A stretch of DNA of 64,000 bases from Alphaproteobacteria bacterium. GTDB taxonomy: Bacteria; Pseudomonadota; Alphaproteobacteria; Sphingomonadales; Sphingomonadaceae. The notes under the pieces are model-generated. The model was not told the origin of the DNA and did not search any database. It worked only from the letters and a program-made list of their open reading frames with translations. The translations under genes were made by a program, and so were the position numbers. This document shows positions 31,985 through 41,193 of this stretch, one piece after another. The stretch is from assembly GCA_018823325.1 (NCBI GenBank), contig JAHJIJ010000030.1, positions 372,001 through 436,000 on the forward strand, given 5' to 3'. The first letter of the stretch is position 1. Each line of letters starts with the position of its first letter.

Positions 31985-33142
31985 ATGCGCGTTTCGGACT
32001 GTCACAACATCGATGACTTTCGTCGTCTGGCCAAGCAACGCCTGCCTTGGCCGGTTTTCGACTATATAGATGGCGCGGCCGATGACGAGATCACCAAGCG
32101 GCGCAATACGGATGCTTATGCAGATTGCGACTTGGTGCCGGACGTGTTGGCTGGCGTTGCGGACATTGACACCTCCGTAACCGTGATGGGCTGCAAGAGT
32201 GCCTTGCCGCTGATCCTCTCACCAACAGCGCTTCAAAGGGTCTTTCACTGGCAAGGCGAACGCGCGGTCGCCAAGGCAGCGGAAAAATTCGGGCTGTGGT
32301 TTGGTATTTCGAGCCTTGCAACTGTGAGCATCGAAGAGATCGGGACGATGGTCTCCACACCCAAGATGTTCCAATTCTACTATCACAAGGATCGCGGATT
32401 AAACCGGTCGATGGTCGAGCGTTGCAAGGCGGCGAAATTCGACGCGTTGGCGCTCACTGTCGATACGATTGTTTCCGGCAAGCGAGAGCGCTGCGCGCGA
32501 AGCGGCTTCACGTCACCGCCGCGCTTTACCGTCTCGTCAGCGCTGTCCTATGCGTGCAAGCCGCGCTGGGCGTTGGATTATCTCTTCCGCGAAAAGTTCG
32601 CTCTGCCCAATCTCGACACGCACGTGCGGGAGGGCACTGGCGAAGCGGTTTCGATCGCCAGCTATTTCAATTCGATGCTCGACGTCGGGATGGACTGGAA
32701 GATGGCGGAGCAATTGCGCCAGGATTGGGGTGGCGCCTTTTGCCTCAAGGGTATTATGAGTGCCGCTGATGCGCGTCGTGCTGTGGAGATTGGCGCTGAC
32801 GCGATCATGATCTCCAATCATGGCGGCCGACAGTTGGATGGCAGCCGTGCGCCCTTCGACCAGCTCCCTGAGATTGTCGATGCGGTGGGCGGCGAGATCG
32901 AGATCATCTGCGACGGTGGCGTCCGGCGCGGTACGCATGTGTTGAAGGCGTTGTCCGCCGGAGCAAGCTGTGCATCCGGCGGGCGGCTCTACCTCTATGC
33001 ACTGGCGGCGGCCGGCCAGCCGGGCGTCGAACGCGCAATCGCGCTGCTCAAGGACGAGATAGAGCGAGGCATGCGACTTCTGGGCGTTTCAAGCGCCGAT
33101 CAATTGAACAGTAATCGTTTGCGCCGGCGCAATTGCTGCTGA
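31985..33142 (+). CDS. FMN-dependent alpha-hydroxy-acid dehydrogenase (lactate/mandelate type)
   Basis: The ATG at 31985 (MRVSDCHNIDDFRRLAK) or the TTG at 31979 could start it; ribosome-site evidence is weak. The 385-residue protein has the family marks WPVFDYIDGAADDE, LILSPTALQRVFHWQGE, SNHGGRQLDGSRAP with the catalytic His, and DGGVRRGTHVLKALSAGA. The last motif is followed by CASGGRLYLYAL where relatives have xxIGRPxLY, a local change in the phosphate/flavin loop that might weaken FMN binding. It should oxidise an L-2-hydroxy acid to the keto acid and pass electrons to quinone. The LysR gene upstream is the probable regulator. Confidence 0.88.
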   Translation: MRVSDCHNIDDFRRLAKQRLPWPVFDYIDGAADDEITKRRNTDAYADCDLVPDVLAGVADIDTSVTVMGCKSALPLILSPTALQRVFHWQGERAVAKAAEKFGLWFGISSLATVSIEEIGTMVSTPKMFQFYYHKDRGLNRSMVERCKAAKFDALALTVDTIVSGKRERCARSGFTSPPRFTVSSALSYACKPRWALDYLFREKFALPNLDTHVREGTGEAVSIASYFNSMLDVGMDWKMAEQLRQDWGGAFCLKGIMSAADARRAVEIGADAIMISNHGGRQLDGSRAPFDQLPEIVDAVGGEIEIICDGGVRRGTHVLKALSAGASCASGGRLYLYALAAAGQPGVERAIALLKDEIERGMRLLGVSSADQLNSNRLRRRNCC

Positions 33143-33184
33143 TCCCTTAGCGCGCGCTATGGTGGGCAAAACGAAGGAGTGGAT

Positions 33185-33253
33185 ATGACCGACTTTTGCA
33201 GTCATCAGGACGTCATTAGCGCCACCTCCAGCGCACGCGAATGCGAGGAGTGA
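33185..33253 (+). pseudogene. 5' remnant of a UBP-type zinc-finger protein gene
   Basis: A strong AAGGAG precedes the ATG at 33185, but only 22 codons follow: MTDFCSHQDVISATSSAREC then EE and a TGA. Small UBP zinc-finger proteins begin in just this way, with CxH, a spacer and CEEC; here the second Cys of that CEEC pair falls on the TGA, and the downstream bases do not continue the family sequence in any frame. It looks like a gene cut off near 33250 by a deletion or rearrangement. The promoter and ribosome site remain. Confidence 0.55.
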
Positions 33254-33405
33254 GATCGCCAACATACCATCCGTTCACGGACAAAAGTCAACTCTTCTAC
33301 AGCCGTCTTACATTCATGGATTACGAAGGGTTAGGGCTCAAACCGCTAACATTGCGGTTGTAGATCGTTAGACCCGGTGACCGATGAGCTGCTGCTGAAC
33401 TATCT

Positions 33406-34833
33406 TCACTCGGCATTGCCCGGCAACTTCATATTTCGCGCCGCCAAAAAAAAATGCCATGCGGGCCAAATCATCGCCGCAAGGCACGCCATAATAACCC
33501 ATTGCGTCGCCTGAGAACTTGCCAAACGGCAGGCGTTACTCAGCTCCTTTGTACTCCCATCAGGCGCAGCCCCTCCAGGGCAGAGAATCGAAAAACTAGC
33601 TTGATGCAGCTCGCCAAACAGATGCGCCGCAACCAGGTCGATGCCGATCCCGGCAAGCAGCGGACCAAAACCCATAGCGATCAAACTGAGGCAGAAACTC
33701 GCGATGACGGATGCGGTCGCGCGCCCATTTGGGCCTACCGCACTGTGCAGCATAGCGTATGACGGCGCGAGATACGTCGAGTTTACTACTGAGGCGATAA
33801 AAAGAATGCCGGCCAGACCTTGCCAGCTGGTCTGCGCATATGCGGCGACATAGAGCGGTGCGCTCAGTGCGACGCCGATCGCAGGCACCCACATGATCCA
33901 GCGCTCGTCAAAGCGGGACGCCCAATGTACGATGAGCCCGCCGCCGAGTGTCGAGATGGCAGATCCGAGCATGAAGGTCAGCGCGATGATCACGCCGAGC
34001 TCTGTATAACCCAGCTCAAATCGGCGGATCATATAGGGGCCCATGAAGGTGACATTTGGCGCGCCGACGAGCCCTGCTGCTGTCAAAGCGATGATGACAT
34101 TGCGGGCTACCGGCGATTTCCAAAGCGTCATAGCGACATTGATTAGCGAGCCTGCGTTTGGCAGGGGCTTGGTGGACGCTCGTTCGAAGCGGCCGCGCTC
34201 AGGCTCCTTGATTACGACCCACGTCAAAAGCGCCACGAGAAGACCTGGCAGGCCCACGATCAACATCGCTGCGCGCCATCCCCAATGATCCATGACGAAA
34301 CCGCCGATTACGACACCGGCAAACCCACCCAAAGGCAGGCCCAATCCGAATATGGACATTGCCCGAGTTCTCGCCTCGGACGGGAAGAGATCGCTGATCA
34401 ACGAGTGCGAGGCAGGCAGACAGGCAGCTTCACCAACCCCGACGCCCGCCCTGAACAGGCAAAGCTGCACGAAGCTCGTCGCCAGACCGCACAGCGCTGT
34501 CATGATCGACCAGAAGGCGACGCAAAGCGAGAGGATGAGGGTTCGGTTTCCACGATCGGACAGGCGCGCCATAGGGAATCCGACAACGACATACAGCAGG
34601 CTGAAAGCAAAGCCGGTAAGCAGGCCAAGCTGCCAATCCGCGAGTTGCAGCTCCTCCTTGATCGGCTGGGCGAGGATCGAGAGAATGAAGCGATCGAGAT
34701 TGTTGAGCAGATAGACGAGCAGCAGAATGTAGAGCGCAACCCACGACGAACGCGTCGCATAGGGTCGACGGGACGGATCGGTCAGGCCAGCCGCTTCGTC
34801 CACTGCCATGTCGGCCGGCCTGCTAGAACTCAT
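33406..34833 (-). CDS. MFS transporter, spinster-like
   Basis: 475 residues with 12 predicted helices. Helix 1 has LLVYLLNNLDRFILSILAQPIKEEL and the loop after helix 2 has ARLSDRGNRT, the same subfamily marks as the transporter at 2072-3373 but a clear paralogue (helix 5: GVGVGEAACLPASHSLISD). The last 70 residues contain a loop with a CPGGAAPDG segment that differs from the usual family ending. It lies 106 bp after the old-yellow-enzyme gene on the same strand, so it probably imports the enone or aromatic substrate of that cluster. Confidence 0.88.
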   Translation of the reverse strand: MSSSRPADMAVDEAAGLTDPSRRPYATRSSWVALYILLLVYLLNNLDRFILSILAQPIKEELQLADWQLGLLTGFAFSLLYVVVGFPMARLSDRGNRTLILSLCVAFWSIMTALCGLATSFVQLCLFRAGVGVGEAACLPASHSLISDLFPSEARTRAMSIFGLGLPLGGFAGVVIGGFVMDHWGWRAAMLIVGLPGLLVALLTWVVIKEPERGRFERASTKPLPNAGSLINVAMTLWKSPVARNVIIALTAAGLVGAPNVTFMGPYMIRRFELGYTELGVIIALTFMLGSAISTLGGGLIVHWASRFDERWIMWVPAIGVALSAPLYVAAYAQTSWQGLAGILFIASVVNSTYLAPSYAMLHSAVGPNGRATASVIASFCLSLIAMGFGPLLAGIGIDLVAAHLFGELHQASFSILCPGGAAPDGSTKELSNACRLASSQATQWVIMACLAAMIWPAWHFFLAARNMKLPGNAE

Positions 34834-34939
34834 CGCCTCGCCCCAACTCTATCATTCCGTGACATCCGCTATGACGGATGGGTCGCCCAAGCCGCCAGCG
34901 CCAGCGTGCCGACTGCCTATGGCGGCCGTCTCGCGGCCG

Positions 34940-36097
34940 TCACGCCTTCGGCGGTACCCCTTCCATATGATCGGTTTCCCCATCGAGCTTGCCAAGCGCT
35001 TTGCGAGAAAACGCGATGATGTCGCCATAGCGCTGCTCCCGCACCTTGTTGACCCACTCGGGATCGCTGATCTGCCCGCGCCCCACGGCCACAAGGTCGA
35101 AGTCCCCCCGCTGCAGGCCCTTATCGAGCAGGGACACGCTCGCCTGCGCGTCTGATTGGGATTCGATGCCTTGTGCGGTTTCCATGATGTCCGTGCTCAA
35201 GCCTACGCTGCCCACGGCGATGACCGGGAGCCCGCTCTGTTGCTTGACCCACCCGGCCAAAGTCTTGTCGCTGTCAGGCCAGGCCGGCTCCCAGAAGCGT
35301 CGCGTCGACACATGCAGGATATCGACCCCCGCCTCGCGCAGAAGCGAGACGAACATGTCCAGTTCCTGCGGCGTGTCGGCGATCCGCGCCTTGAGGTCGA
35401 TCTCCTTCCACTGCGAAAAGCGAAAGGAGATGATGAAATCCTCGCCACAGGCCGCCCGCACACTCTGGGCGATCTCCGCCGGGTAACGGGCCCGCTCGAT
35501 GAGCGACTGGCCACCATAATGATCTGACCGCCGATTGGTCTGCGCCCATAGAAACTGGTCAAGAAAATAGCCGTGCGCGCCGTGCAGTTCCACGCCGTCC
35601 GCTCCGGCCTTCTGCGCGAGCAGAGCCGAGCGGACGAAGGCCTGCTTGATCTCGTCCAGCTCTTCAAGCGTCGCCGCGCGGCCACGCGGACGGTCTGTCG
35701 CCATCAATCCGGATGGGCTGAGCGTTGGCGTGACGATGACCCCGTCTCCCAGATCCTCATCCTTGCGCACGGCGCCCTCATGCCAGAGCTGCAGAAGGAT
35801 GTGCCCGCCCGCTGTCCGAACCGCCCCGACGCACTGACGCCACGCCTCGAACGTCCCTTCGTCCAGCCGGCTGAACACCGCCGACCGTGTCGCGCTCGGG
35901 TGATCGACCGCAACCGATTCCGTGATGATGAGCCCGGCCCCGCCGATCACGCGCCGGATATAATAATCGATGAGCGTGTCGGTCGGGGCGCCATCGACGC
36001 TCCAGCCGCGCTGCATGCCAGGGAGGACGAAGCGATTGGCAAGCTGCCGCCCTCTCAGGGTGAACGGATCGAAGAGATTGGGGGCCTGGCCCGTCAT
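34940..36097 (-). CDS. Old yellow enzyme family NADH:flavin oxidoreductase
   Basis: I start it at the ATG at 36097 (MTGQAPNLFDPFTLRGRQ), with GAGG 9-10 nt upstream; a longer frame is not protein-like. 385 residues form an FMN TIM barrel: NRFVLPGMQRGWS, ITESVAV, LQLWHEGAV with the substrate-binding His region, HGAHGYFLDQFLWAQTNRRSDHYGG (split here by meaning: the OYE signature, about 175-200) and VGRGQISDPEWVNKV near the end. Such enzymes reduce activated C=C or nitro groups with NAD(P)H. It sits between a TonB receptor (40 bp upstream) and an MFS importer, an uptake-plus-reduction unit. Confidence 0.9.
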   Translation of the reverse strand: MTGQAPNLFDPFTLRGRQLANRFVLPGMQRGWSVDGAPTDTLIDYYIRRVIGGAGLIITESVAVDHPSATRSAVFSRLDEGTFEAWRQCVGAVRTAGGHILLQLWHEGAVRKDEDLGDGVIVTPTLSPSGLMATDRPRGRAATLEELDEIKQAFVRSALLAQKAGADGVELHGAHGYFLDQFLWAQTNRRSDHYGGQSLIERARYPAEIAQSVRAACGEDFIISFRFSQWKEIDLKARIADTPQELDMFVSLLREAGVDILHVSTRRFWEPAWPDSDKTLAGWVKQQSGLPVIAVGSVGLSTDIMETAQGIESQSDAQASVSLLDKGLQRGDFDLVAVGRGQISDPEWVNKVREQRYGDIIAFSRKALGKLDGETDHMEGVPPKA

Positions 36098-36137
36098 GCG
36101 GTTGTGCCTCGCATCGATGAAAGCTCTCCCGCCACGA

Positions 36138-38255
36138 TCAATAGCGCCACTTGACCGTCGCGCCAAAGGTACGCGGCGGGTTGAGCAGCACGAGATCGCC
36201 ATTCGCGGACGGCTGGAACGCAGCGATCTGCGCCTTGTCCTCGATGTTCCTGACGAACGCCGAGATCTGCCAGGCGCGGTTGGGGGTTTCAAAAGTCAGG
36301 CTGGCGTTGGAGCGCAGATAGCCGTCTTGATAGGATCCAGGCGCGTTACTGTTCGCTACGAAATGGCCCGTCACATACTTGGTATCGATGCCGAAGGTCA
36401 GGCGGGCACCGCTGTCCAAATCGAACCGGTGCTCATAGGCACTGCCAACGGTGAAGTCGGGAGCGGCCTGAATCTGGTTGCCGGACAGGTTGGTCGCGCC
36501 GATGATATAAGTGTCGAAGCGCGCGTGGAGCCACGTCGCCGCCAATGACAGCCGACCATTGGAGGAAACCGCGACTTCTGCTTCCAGTTCCCCGCCGTAC
36601 ATTGAGGATTTCTGCGAATTGGTCGTTTGAATGAAGAAGCCCGGGATTGCCGCGTCGCGGATCACCTGCAGAGCCTGAAAGTCCTGGTAATCATAATAGA
36701 AGACCTCACCGTTGATCTGAAGGCGGTTACCGAAGAGGCGGTTCTTTGAACCCAGCTGATAGGCGGTAATCGTTTCAGGCCGATAGGAACCAGTGAAACC
36801 GGGCAACTGCGGTACTTGATTGATGCCACCCGATTTGAAACCCGTGCTCACCGTCGCGTAGACCAGCGATGTCTCGGATAGGTCGACTTCTGCCCCCGCC
36901 TTCCACGTCCACTTCCGCGTGCGGAATGTCTGCAGGATCGGCAATTCGGTCGTGGACGTCGGTGAGATCGTGCGCACCACGCCGGTCGCGGACTTTTCTT
37001 CGTCCGTATAACGAAGGCCGCCGATGACGCGGAACATGGCCGTCAAAGGCAACGTTACTTCACCGAACACCGCCTTCGAGGTTGTCACCAGATGCGGATC
37101 GCTTGAGAAATATGGAACTTCATCCTGATTGAAAGTCTGTGATGCAGGACCAGTTTCGCGCGCATAGAATCCCCCCAACAGCCATTTGAATGGCGATTCA
37201 GTGGGAGAGGCGATGCGCAACTCCTGCGTGAGCAATTTACTGCGCACGCCCTGAATGAAGCCGGAAGACGACGTGCCAAGAATCTGGGTCTGCCGTGCCA
37301 GAAAATCATTGTCCCGATATCCCGTGAGCGACGTCAACGTCGCCCAGGGCAGCGTCAGGTCGACCTGATTATAGACGGACCAGGTATCGCTATGATTGAA
37401 GTCTGCAAGGTTGCGACCGCTCAGCCCGGTATAGGGGCGGAAGGTACGACCGGCGCACAGAGCGCTGGCGGTGTTGGGCGGGCAATAGTCCCAGCCGGCG
37501 CCGTCGTTGCTGAGCTTGTAACGGTCGGCACTCAGGATGATCCGTAATTGATCGCTGGGCTGGAGCAGCAAACGTGCACGCCCGACCCAATCATCTGCAT
37601 TGCTGTAGCCATCGGGATAGAAGCCGTCCCGCCGGTTTGATCCGAACGCGAGGCGGACCGCAACCGTCTCCCCCACCGGCACATTCAGCATCGCCTCGGA
37701 GCCGAAGGTCGCATAGTTGCCTGCGGTCAGTGCGATATTCGCCTGCACTTGCCCAAGCACAGGCTCATTGGTCAGGAAGTTGATGGCGCCGCCATTTGAG
37801 TTGCGCCCGTAGAGTGTGCCCTGCGGTCCTCGCACCGATTCCACGCGCGCAATATCGACTAGGACCGGCGGATAAGCCTGCGGATGCGCCAGGAAAATGC
37901 CATCCACGGTGTAGGCTATCGCAGAATCGACACCAGCCTGCGTACTGAACGTGCCAACGCCCCGGACGGTCACGATGGGGGTACTGGTCGCCGTTTGAAA
38001 TTCAACGGCCGGCAATCGGCTCTGTAGATCGGTCAGTCCGGTAATGCCTGCGCGTTCCAATGCACCCCCACCTACCACAGATATCGCGACAGGTGCGTTT
38101 TGCAGCGTCTCTGCCGTCCGGCGCGCCGTCACGACGATGTCCTCGATCGTGGCCGATGGCTCGCTGCCTGCCGGTGATGTCTGCGCTAAGCCGGGGGTCG
38201 CCACCAGCACAGCCAACACGCAAAAACCCGACAGACTGTCAGATCTCTTCCACAT
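36138..38255 (-). CDS. TonB-dependent outer-membrane receptor
   Basis: 705 residues, the short receptor class frequent in sphingomonads. Signal peptide ends TPGLAQ; TonB box IEDIVVTARR; plug motifs APVAISVVGG, GPQGTLYGRNSNGGAINFLTN; terminal strand TFGATVKWRY. It heads a likely operon with the flavin reductase and the MFS gene and follows an AraC-type gene by 121 bp on the same strand. Receptors of this subclass are linked to plant-derived aromatics and terpenoids, but the ligand here is unknown. Confidence 0.93.
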   Translation of the reverse strand: MWKRSDSLSGFCVLAVLVATPGLAQTSPAGSEPSATIEDIVVTARRTAETLQNAPVAISVVGGGALERAGITGLTDLQSRLPAVEFQTATSTPIVTVRGVGTFSTQAGVDSAIAYTVDGIFLAHPQAYPPVLVDIARVESVRGPQGTLYGRNSNGGAINFLTNEPVLGQVQANIALTAGNYATFGSEAMLNVPVGETVAVRLAFGSNRRDGFYPDGYSNADDWVGRARLLLQPSDQLRIILSADRYKLSNDGAGWDYCPPNTASALCAGRTFRPYTGLSGRNLADFNHSDTWSVYNQVDLTLPWATLTSLTGYRDNDFLARQTQILGTSSSGFIQGVRSKLLTQELRIASPTESPFKWLLGGFYARETGPASQTFNQDEVPYFSSDPHLVTTSKAVFGEVTLPLTAMFRVIGGLRYTDEEKSATGVVRTISPTSTTELPILQTFRTRKWTWKAGAEVDLSETSLVYATVSTGFKSGGINQVPQLPGFTGSYRPETITAYQLGSKNRLFGNRLQINGEVFYYDYQDFQALQVIRDAAIPGFFIQTTNSQKSSMYGGELEAEVAVSSNGRLSLAATWLHARFDTYIIGATNLSGNQIQAAPDFTVGSAYEHRFDLDSGARLTFGIDTKYVTGHFVANSNAPGSYQDGYLRSNASLTFETPNRAWQISAFVRNIEDKAQIAAFQPSANGDLVLLNPPRTFGATVKWRY

Positions 38256-38376
38256 ATCCTCGCCTCACCATTTCGTTGTTTTGTGGCGATCAGGCTTACT
38301 TAGTGGCAGCAATCCCGTCTTTCGGATTTCCGCAGCGAATTTTCGAAATTTGGAAGTGCAGAACAATCCCGACGCT

Positions 38377-39381
38377 TCAAACAGGGCCGGAATATCGCAG
38401 TTGCCGCGGCGAAACCCCAGCAAAGGACCGAAAGCTGGTACTGAACTGACTGCTGCTGTTGAAGCCGCACTCAAACGCAATGTCTGTGATTGATCGATTT
38501 TGCCATGCTGGTGCCTTCAGCAGCGCTTCGGCTTGTTGCAGCCGGAACTTCCGGATCATTCGGCCAGGAGAGTCTTCAACCCGGCAGATGACGTGAAGGT
38601 AGCGGATGGATATGCCGAGCGCATGCGCGATATCCGCCGCTGAAAAGTCTGGATCGCGAAAGTTTCGCGCGATGATCTCACGAACCCGCCACACGTCGGC
38701 GCTTCGCTTCGGCAAGCTAGGGTCATGTTCGCCTGCTTTCGCTGGACGCAGAGCATCAAGGAAGCCGTCGACCAGCTTCGTGCTGACCGAATGGAATTGC
38801 TCCAACCCGATGCATGATCGAAGCGCAAACATGATGTCGCGAGCTGCGAGCCCATTCTCGTCGGGCAAGACGGCCGTCGCTTCGCTCAAATAAGCCGGCT
38901 CCAGAACATGACGCGCCACCATCCAGTGGGGCAAAACGAGCGTAAGGTGCCGTGTATCGCCAAGGCTGATCGTCCTGATTGGATCGTTCGTATTGATGAC
39001 GACGAGTTTATGCGCTGGAACTTCCTGTACTTGCCCGTTACCTCTGCCGATCCAGGTAGCGCGGTTCGCGATGTAGAAACAGAATTTGGCGGCGCGGTCA
39101 TCGGAATTACCCCCGCTTATGACCTCGAAGCGCTCGGGCACCAGCCAATCAAAGACTTGGATATCGCTGTGACTGTTCGTGGTCGCTGCCACGATGACAG
39201 GCCGGTGTGGTGTGCCAACGTACGTTGCTGCCTGGTACAACGCAAAGCCGCTGTTCCACGATCTGTTGATAGGCGCAACCGAAGTATTCTGGGCCATGAT
39301 GGACATCAGATGCCATGCAATAAACATTCCGCCTAGCTTTAATACGGTGGCTTGCCCCTTCTGTGTGAACCGCCCCGCCAA
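38377..39381 (-). CDS. AraC-family transcriptional regulator
   Basis: The frame allows starts at 39381 or 39327 (MFIAWHLMSIM); I keep the longer one as the frame limit and regard the real start as uncertain. The C-terminal 100 residues are a double helix-turn-helix (SAADIAHALGISIRYLHVICRVEDSP and SITDIAFECGFNSSSQFSTSFRSFAGVSPRQLR). The N-terminal part matches the AraC-binding-domain-like (cupin) sensors of the sphingomonad type. It probably activates the receptor/reductase/MFS operon that follows it. Confidence 0.87.
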   Translation of the reverse strand: MAGRFTQKGQATVLKLGGMFIAWHLMSIMAQNTSVAPINRSWNSGFALYQAATYVGTPHRPVIVAATTNSHSDIQVFDWLVPERFEVISGGNSDDRAAKFCFYIANRATWIGRGNGQVQEVPAHKLVVINTNDPIRTISLGDTRHLTLVLPHWMVARHVLEPAYLSEATAVLPDENGLAARDIMFALRSCIGLEQFHSVSTKLVDGFLDALRPAKAGEHDPSLPKRSADVWRVREIIARNFRDPDFSAADIAHALGISIRYLHVICRVEDSPGRMIRKFRLQQAEALLKAPAWQNRSITDIAFECGFNSSSQFSTSFRSFAGVSPRQLRYSGPV

Positions 39382-39751
39382 TTAGCGCCCGGTACGCGCA
39401 ACCTTCAATGGGACAGGTGACAGCAGAATTCGTCAACAATGCGGCCACCTGGGCTGTATTGCAGCAGTGGCGCCTACCGCCAACATTTCAGACATTCGAC
39501 CGCTCGAAACGGATCCCTAAACCCGGCCCTTCGTTCATCCCGTGGGCGTTGCTGTAGCGAGCGACCGGCCTTGGGACAATTCTTCCGTTCCCAAGCGACA
39601 TTTCGAACGTCAGCTCTCACCAGAAGCCGACATTCAGCGGTTGCCGAACCCACATTTGAGAACGGCAAAATTTGGCCGTTCTCAAATCAGGCCGCCTTAC
39701 GCGACGCCCCGCGACTGACCGAACTCAGGCGCCGCGAGGAACGGCGCTAGT
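39382..39751. other. Intergenic stretch with a large perfect palindrome
   Basis: 370 bp with no supported gene. It contains the 34-bp hairpin at 39654-39687. The rightward frame through it ends at 39750 in a charged, protein-like tail (LRDAPRLTELRRREERR), but has no start; it may be a decayed 3' end. Confidence 0.5.
39654..39687. repeat. Perfect inverted repeat with 13-bp arms
   Basis: ATTTGAGAACGGC and its exact complement flank an 8-bp spacer AAAATTTG. There is no U-tract on either side, so a simple terminator is unlikely; it could be an operator, a recombination site or the end of a small repeat element. Confidence 0.6.
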
Positions 39752-40153
39752 TCAGCCCAGCGAGGCGAGGCGCCCCTCCCGATCCACCTCCAAGGGGCCT
39801 GCGAGCAGCTCCGGGTCCGCTAGCGTCCGGGGCTCGCAGTGAGTGGCGGCGTCCAACCCGGTCTCGAACACCGTCACGCTGCATCCGATCGGATTGCTGA
39901 TGTTCTTGACGGGAATGTCGGCCTTGATCCTGAGCGTACCGGTCTCCTCCCGGACGGCGACCCGGAGAGGCGCGAGCTGCTCGTCGGGTAGCTTCAGACA
40001 GGAGCGATGCATCAGGGTGAGCGCATGGAGCGCGACGAACGGTCCGCACGCGACGAGCCCCGGCCGATCCGTCGCCGCCATGGCGCCTGTCTCGACCAGT
40101 ACGTTGCACAAATCGGCGATCAGTTGCTTGTCGTCGAAGGCGTAGAGCCACAT
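39752..40153 (-). CDS. Small unknown protein, second gene of a pair
   Basis: 133 residues starting MWLYAFDDKQLIADLCNVLVETGAM. It has a compact alpha/beta pattern with no membrane segment or signal, and three Cys. I do not recognise a family. It follows the gene at 40157-40681 by 3 bp and must be co-transcribed with it. The region is flanked by gene-poor DNA on both sides, which suggests a small transferred cassette. Confidence 0.55.
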   Translation of the reverse strand: MWLYAFDDKQLIADLCNVLVETGAMAATDRPGLVACGPFVALHALTLMHRSCLKLPDEQLAPLRVAVREETGTLRIKADIPVKNISNPIGCSVTVFETGLDAATHCEPRTLADPELLAGPLEVDREGRLASLG

Positions 40154-40156
40154 GGT

Positions 40157-40681
40157 TCAGATGCTCCAACGCGCGAGGTCAGAAAGGACGCGATGTGCCG
40201 CGTCCAGCCCAGCCGAACGCGCCTGCGCGCTTGCGAACGGAAAATGGGCGCGCTCGAAAAGACCGCCTGACACCTCGATTGGGTTCAGTGCAGGGTCACT
40301 GGGCACGAGCCACAGTTCGTGATTGCCGAGCCAAGGAAGATAGCCCTCAAGCCAGCCCTCCTTATGCGTCAGGCAAACATCGAGGCTGATCCCCTGCCCT
40401 ACCTCACAGCGCAGCAGCAGCATGTCGCACGAGAGCAGCAGGCCGACCTCATCAGCTTCATTGCGCAGCAACGGCCTCGCGCAACTGGTGCCAAGGATCA
40501 CGAGCCGGGCAAGCGGCATGTGGACGCAGCCTGCATCGATAAGGGCTCTGCCAGCAGGTGAGAGTTCGACCTGACCATCGAGCAGTCTGGCGAGGCTAAA
40601 GACCTGGCTCTTCAAGACATTGCTGGGGCATGGCAGCAGGGGCTGGCGTTTATCGAAGCACGCCGCTGGTAATAAGTGCAT
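40157..40681 (-). CDS. Small unknown protein, first gene of a pair
   Basis: 174 residues, MHLLPAACFDKRQPLLPCPSNVLKSQ at the start. The middle (LARLVILGTSCARPLLRNEADEVGLLLSCDMLLLRCEVGQGISLDVCLTHKE, given in parts) is rich in Leu and Cys with alternating strands. No signal peptide or known motif is visible. Good coding character, and pairing with the next gene, make it real; function unknown. Confidence 0.55.
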   Translation of the reverse strand: MHLLPAACFDKRQPLLPCPSNVLKSQVFSLARLLDGQVELSPAGRALIDAGCVHMPLARLVILGTSCARPLLRNEADEVGLLLSCDMLLLRCEVGQGISLDVCLTHKEGWLEGYLPWLGNHELWLVPSDPALNPIEVSGGLFERAHFPFASAQARSAGLDAAHRVLSDLARWSI

Positions 40682-41193
40682 TCTCTATTCCTTCCAGGCT
40701 CGCAGGGGGGCCAACCCGCGAACGACCTGAGCTTTTTCATTTAAGTTCCTGACCCGTAAGATATCCCTTCCCGCTTCATCTCTCGCCCAAACCCTGATGG
40801 TGTCGGCAGGGCATCAGCCCGTTGGCACTCACTCATCCGGCCTGCAGCTCAACGTTCGTGCGCCATGGCAGTGCTGGGGCGACCGGCCCAGTCGGACCTA
40901 GCCGGAAGACCACCGGTTCTGGCTCGCGCATGTCCGGATCAGTTACCAACCACAGGCCGTGCACATCATCGAGCCAGAGACGGAGGCAGTTTTGCTCGTG
41001 AATCTTTGCCTCCTGCGCACAACCGCAGCTGCGCCCAAAGCGTGGGCTCCCCTGCGAGCGAGCGGCCAGCGCTCACCAGCAATGCGCGACAGCGCAGGTC
41101 ATTCTGGGCAGTCCGCCTGCAGCCTATGGATAAACATCGTTGCGTCGATAAGCGCCCAACCAACCGCCGCAACTTGGCGGGTCAGCCCGGACT
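40682..41193. other. Intergenic stretch without recognisable features
   Basis: 512 bp. Frames here are shadows or short, none with a ribosome site and a protein-like composition. I see no repeat, terminator or operator beyond the promoter that must serve the leftward gene pair around 40690-40760. Confidence 0.5.

Noticed and set aside
33341..33359. Hairpin AACCGC ... GCGGTT before the end of the MFS gene
   Set aside because: Stem of six bases without a U-tract; too weak to call a terminator.
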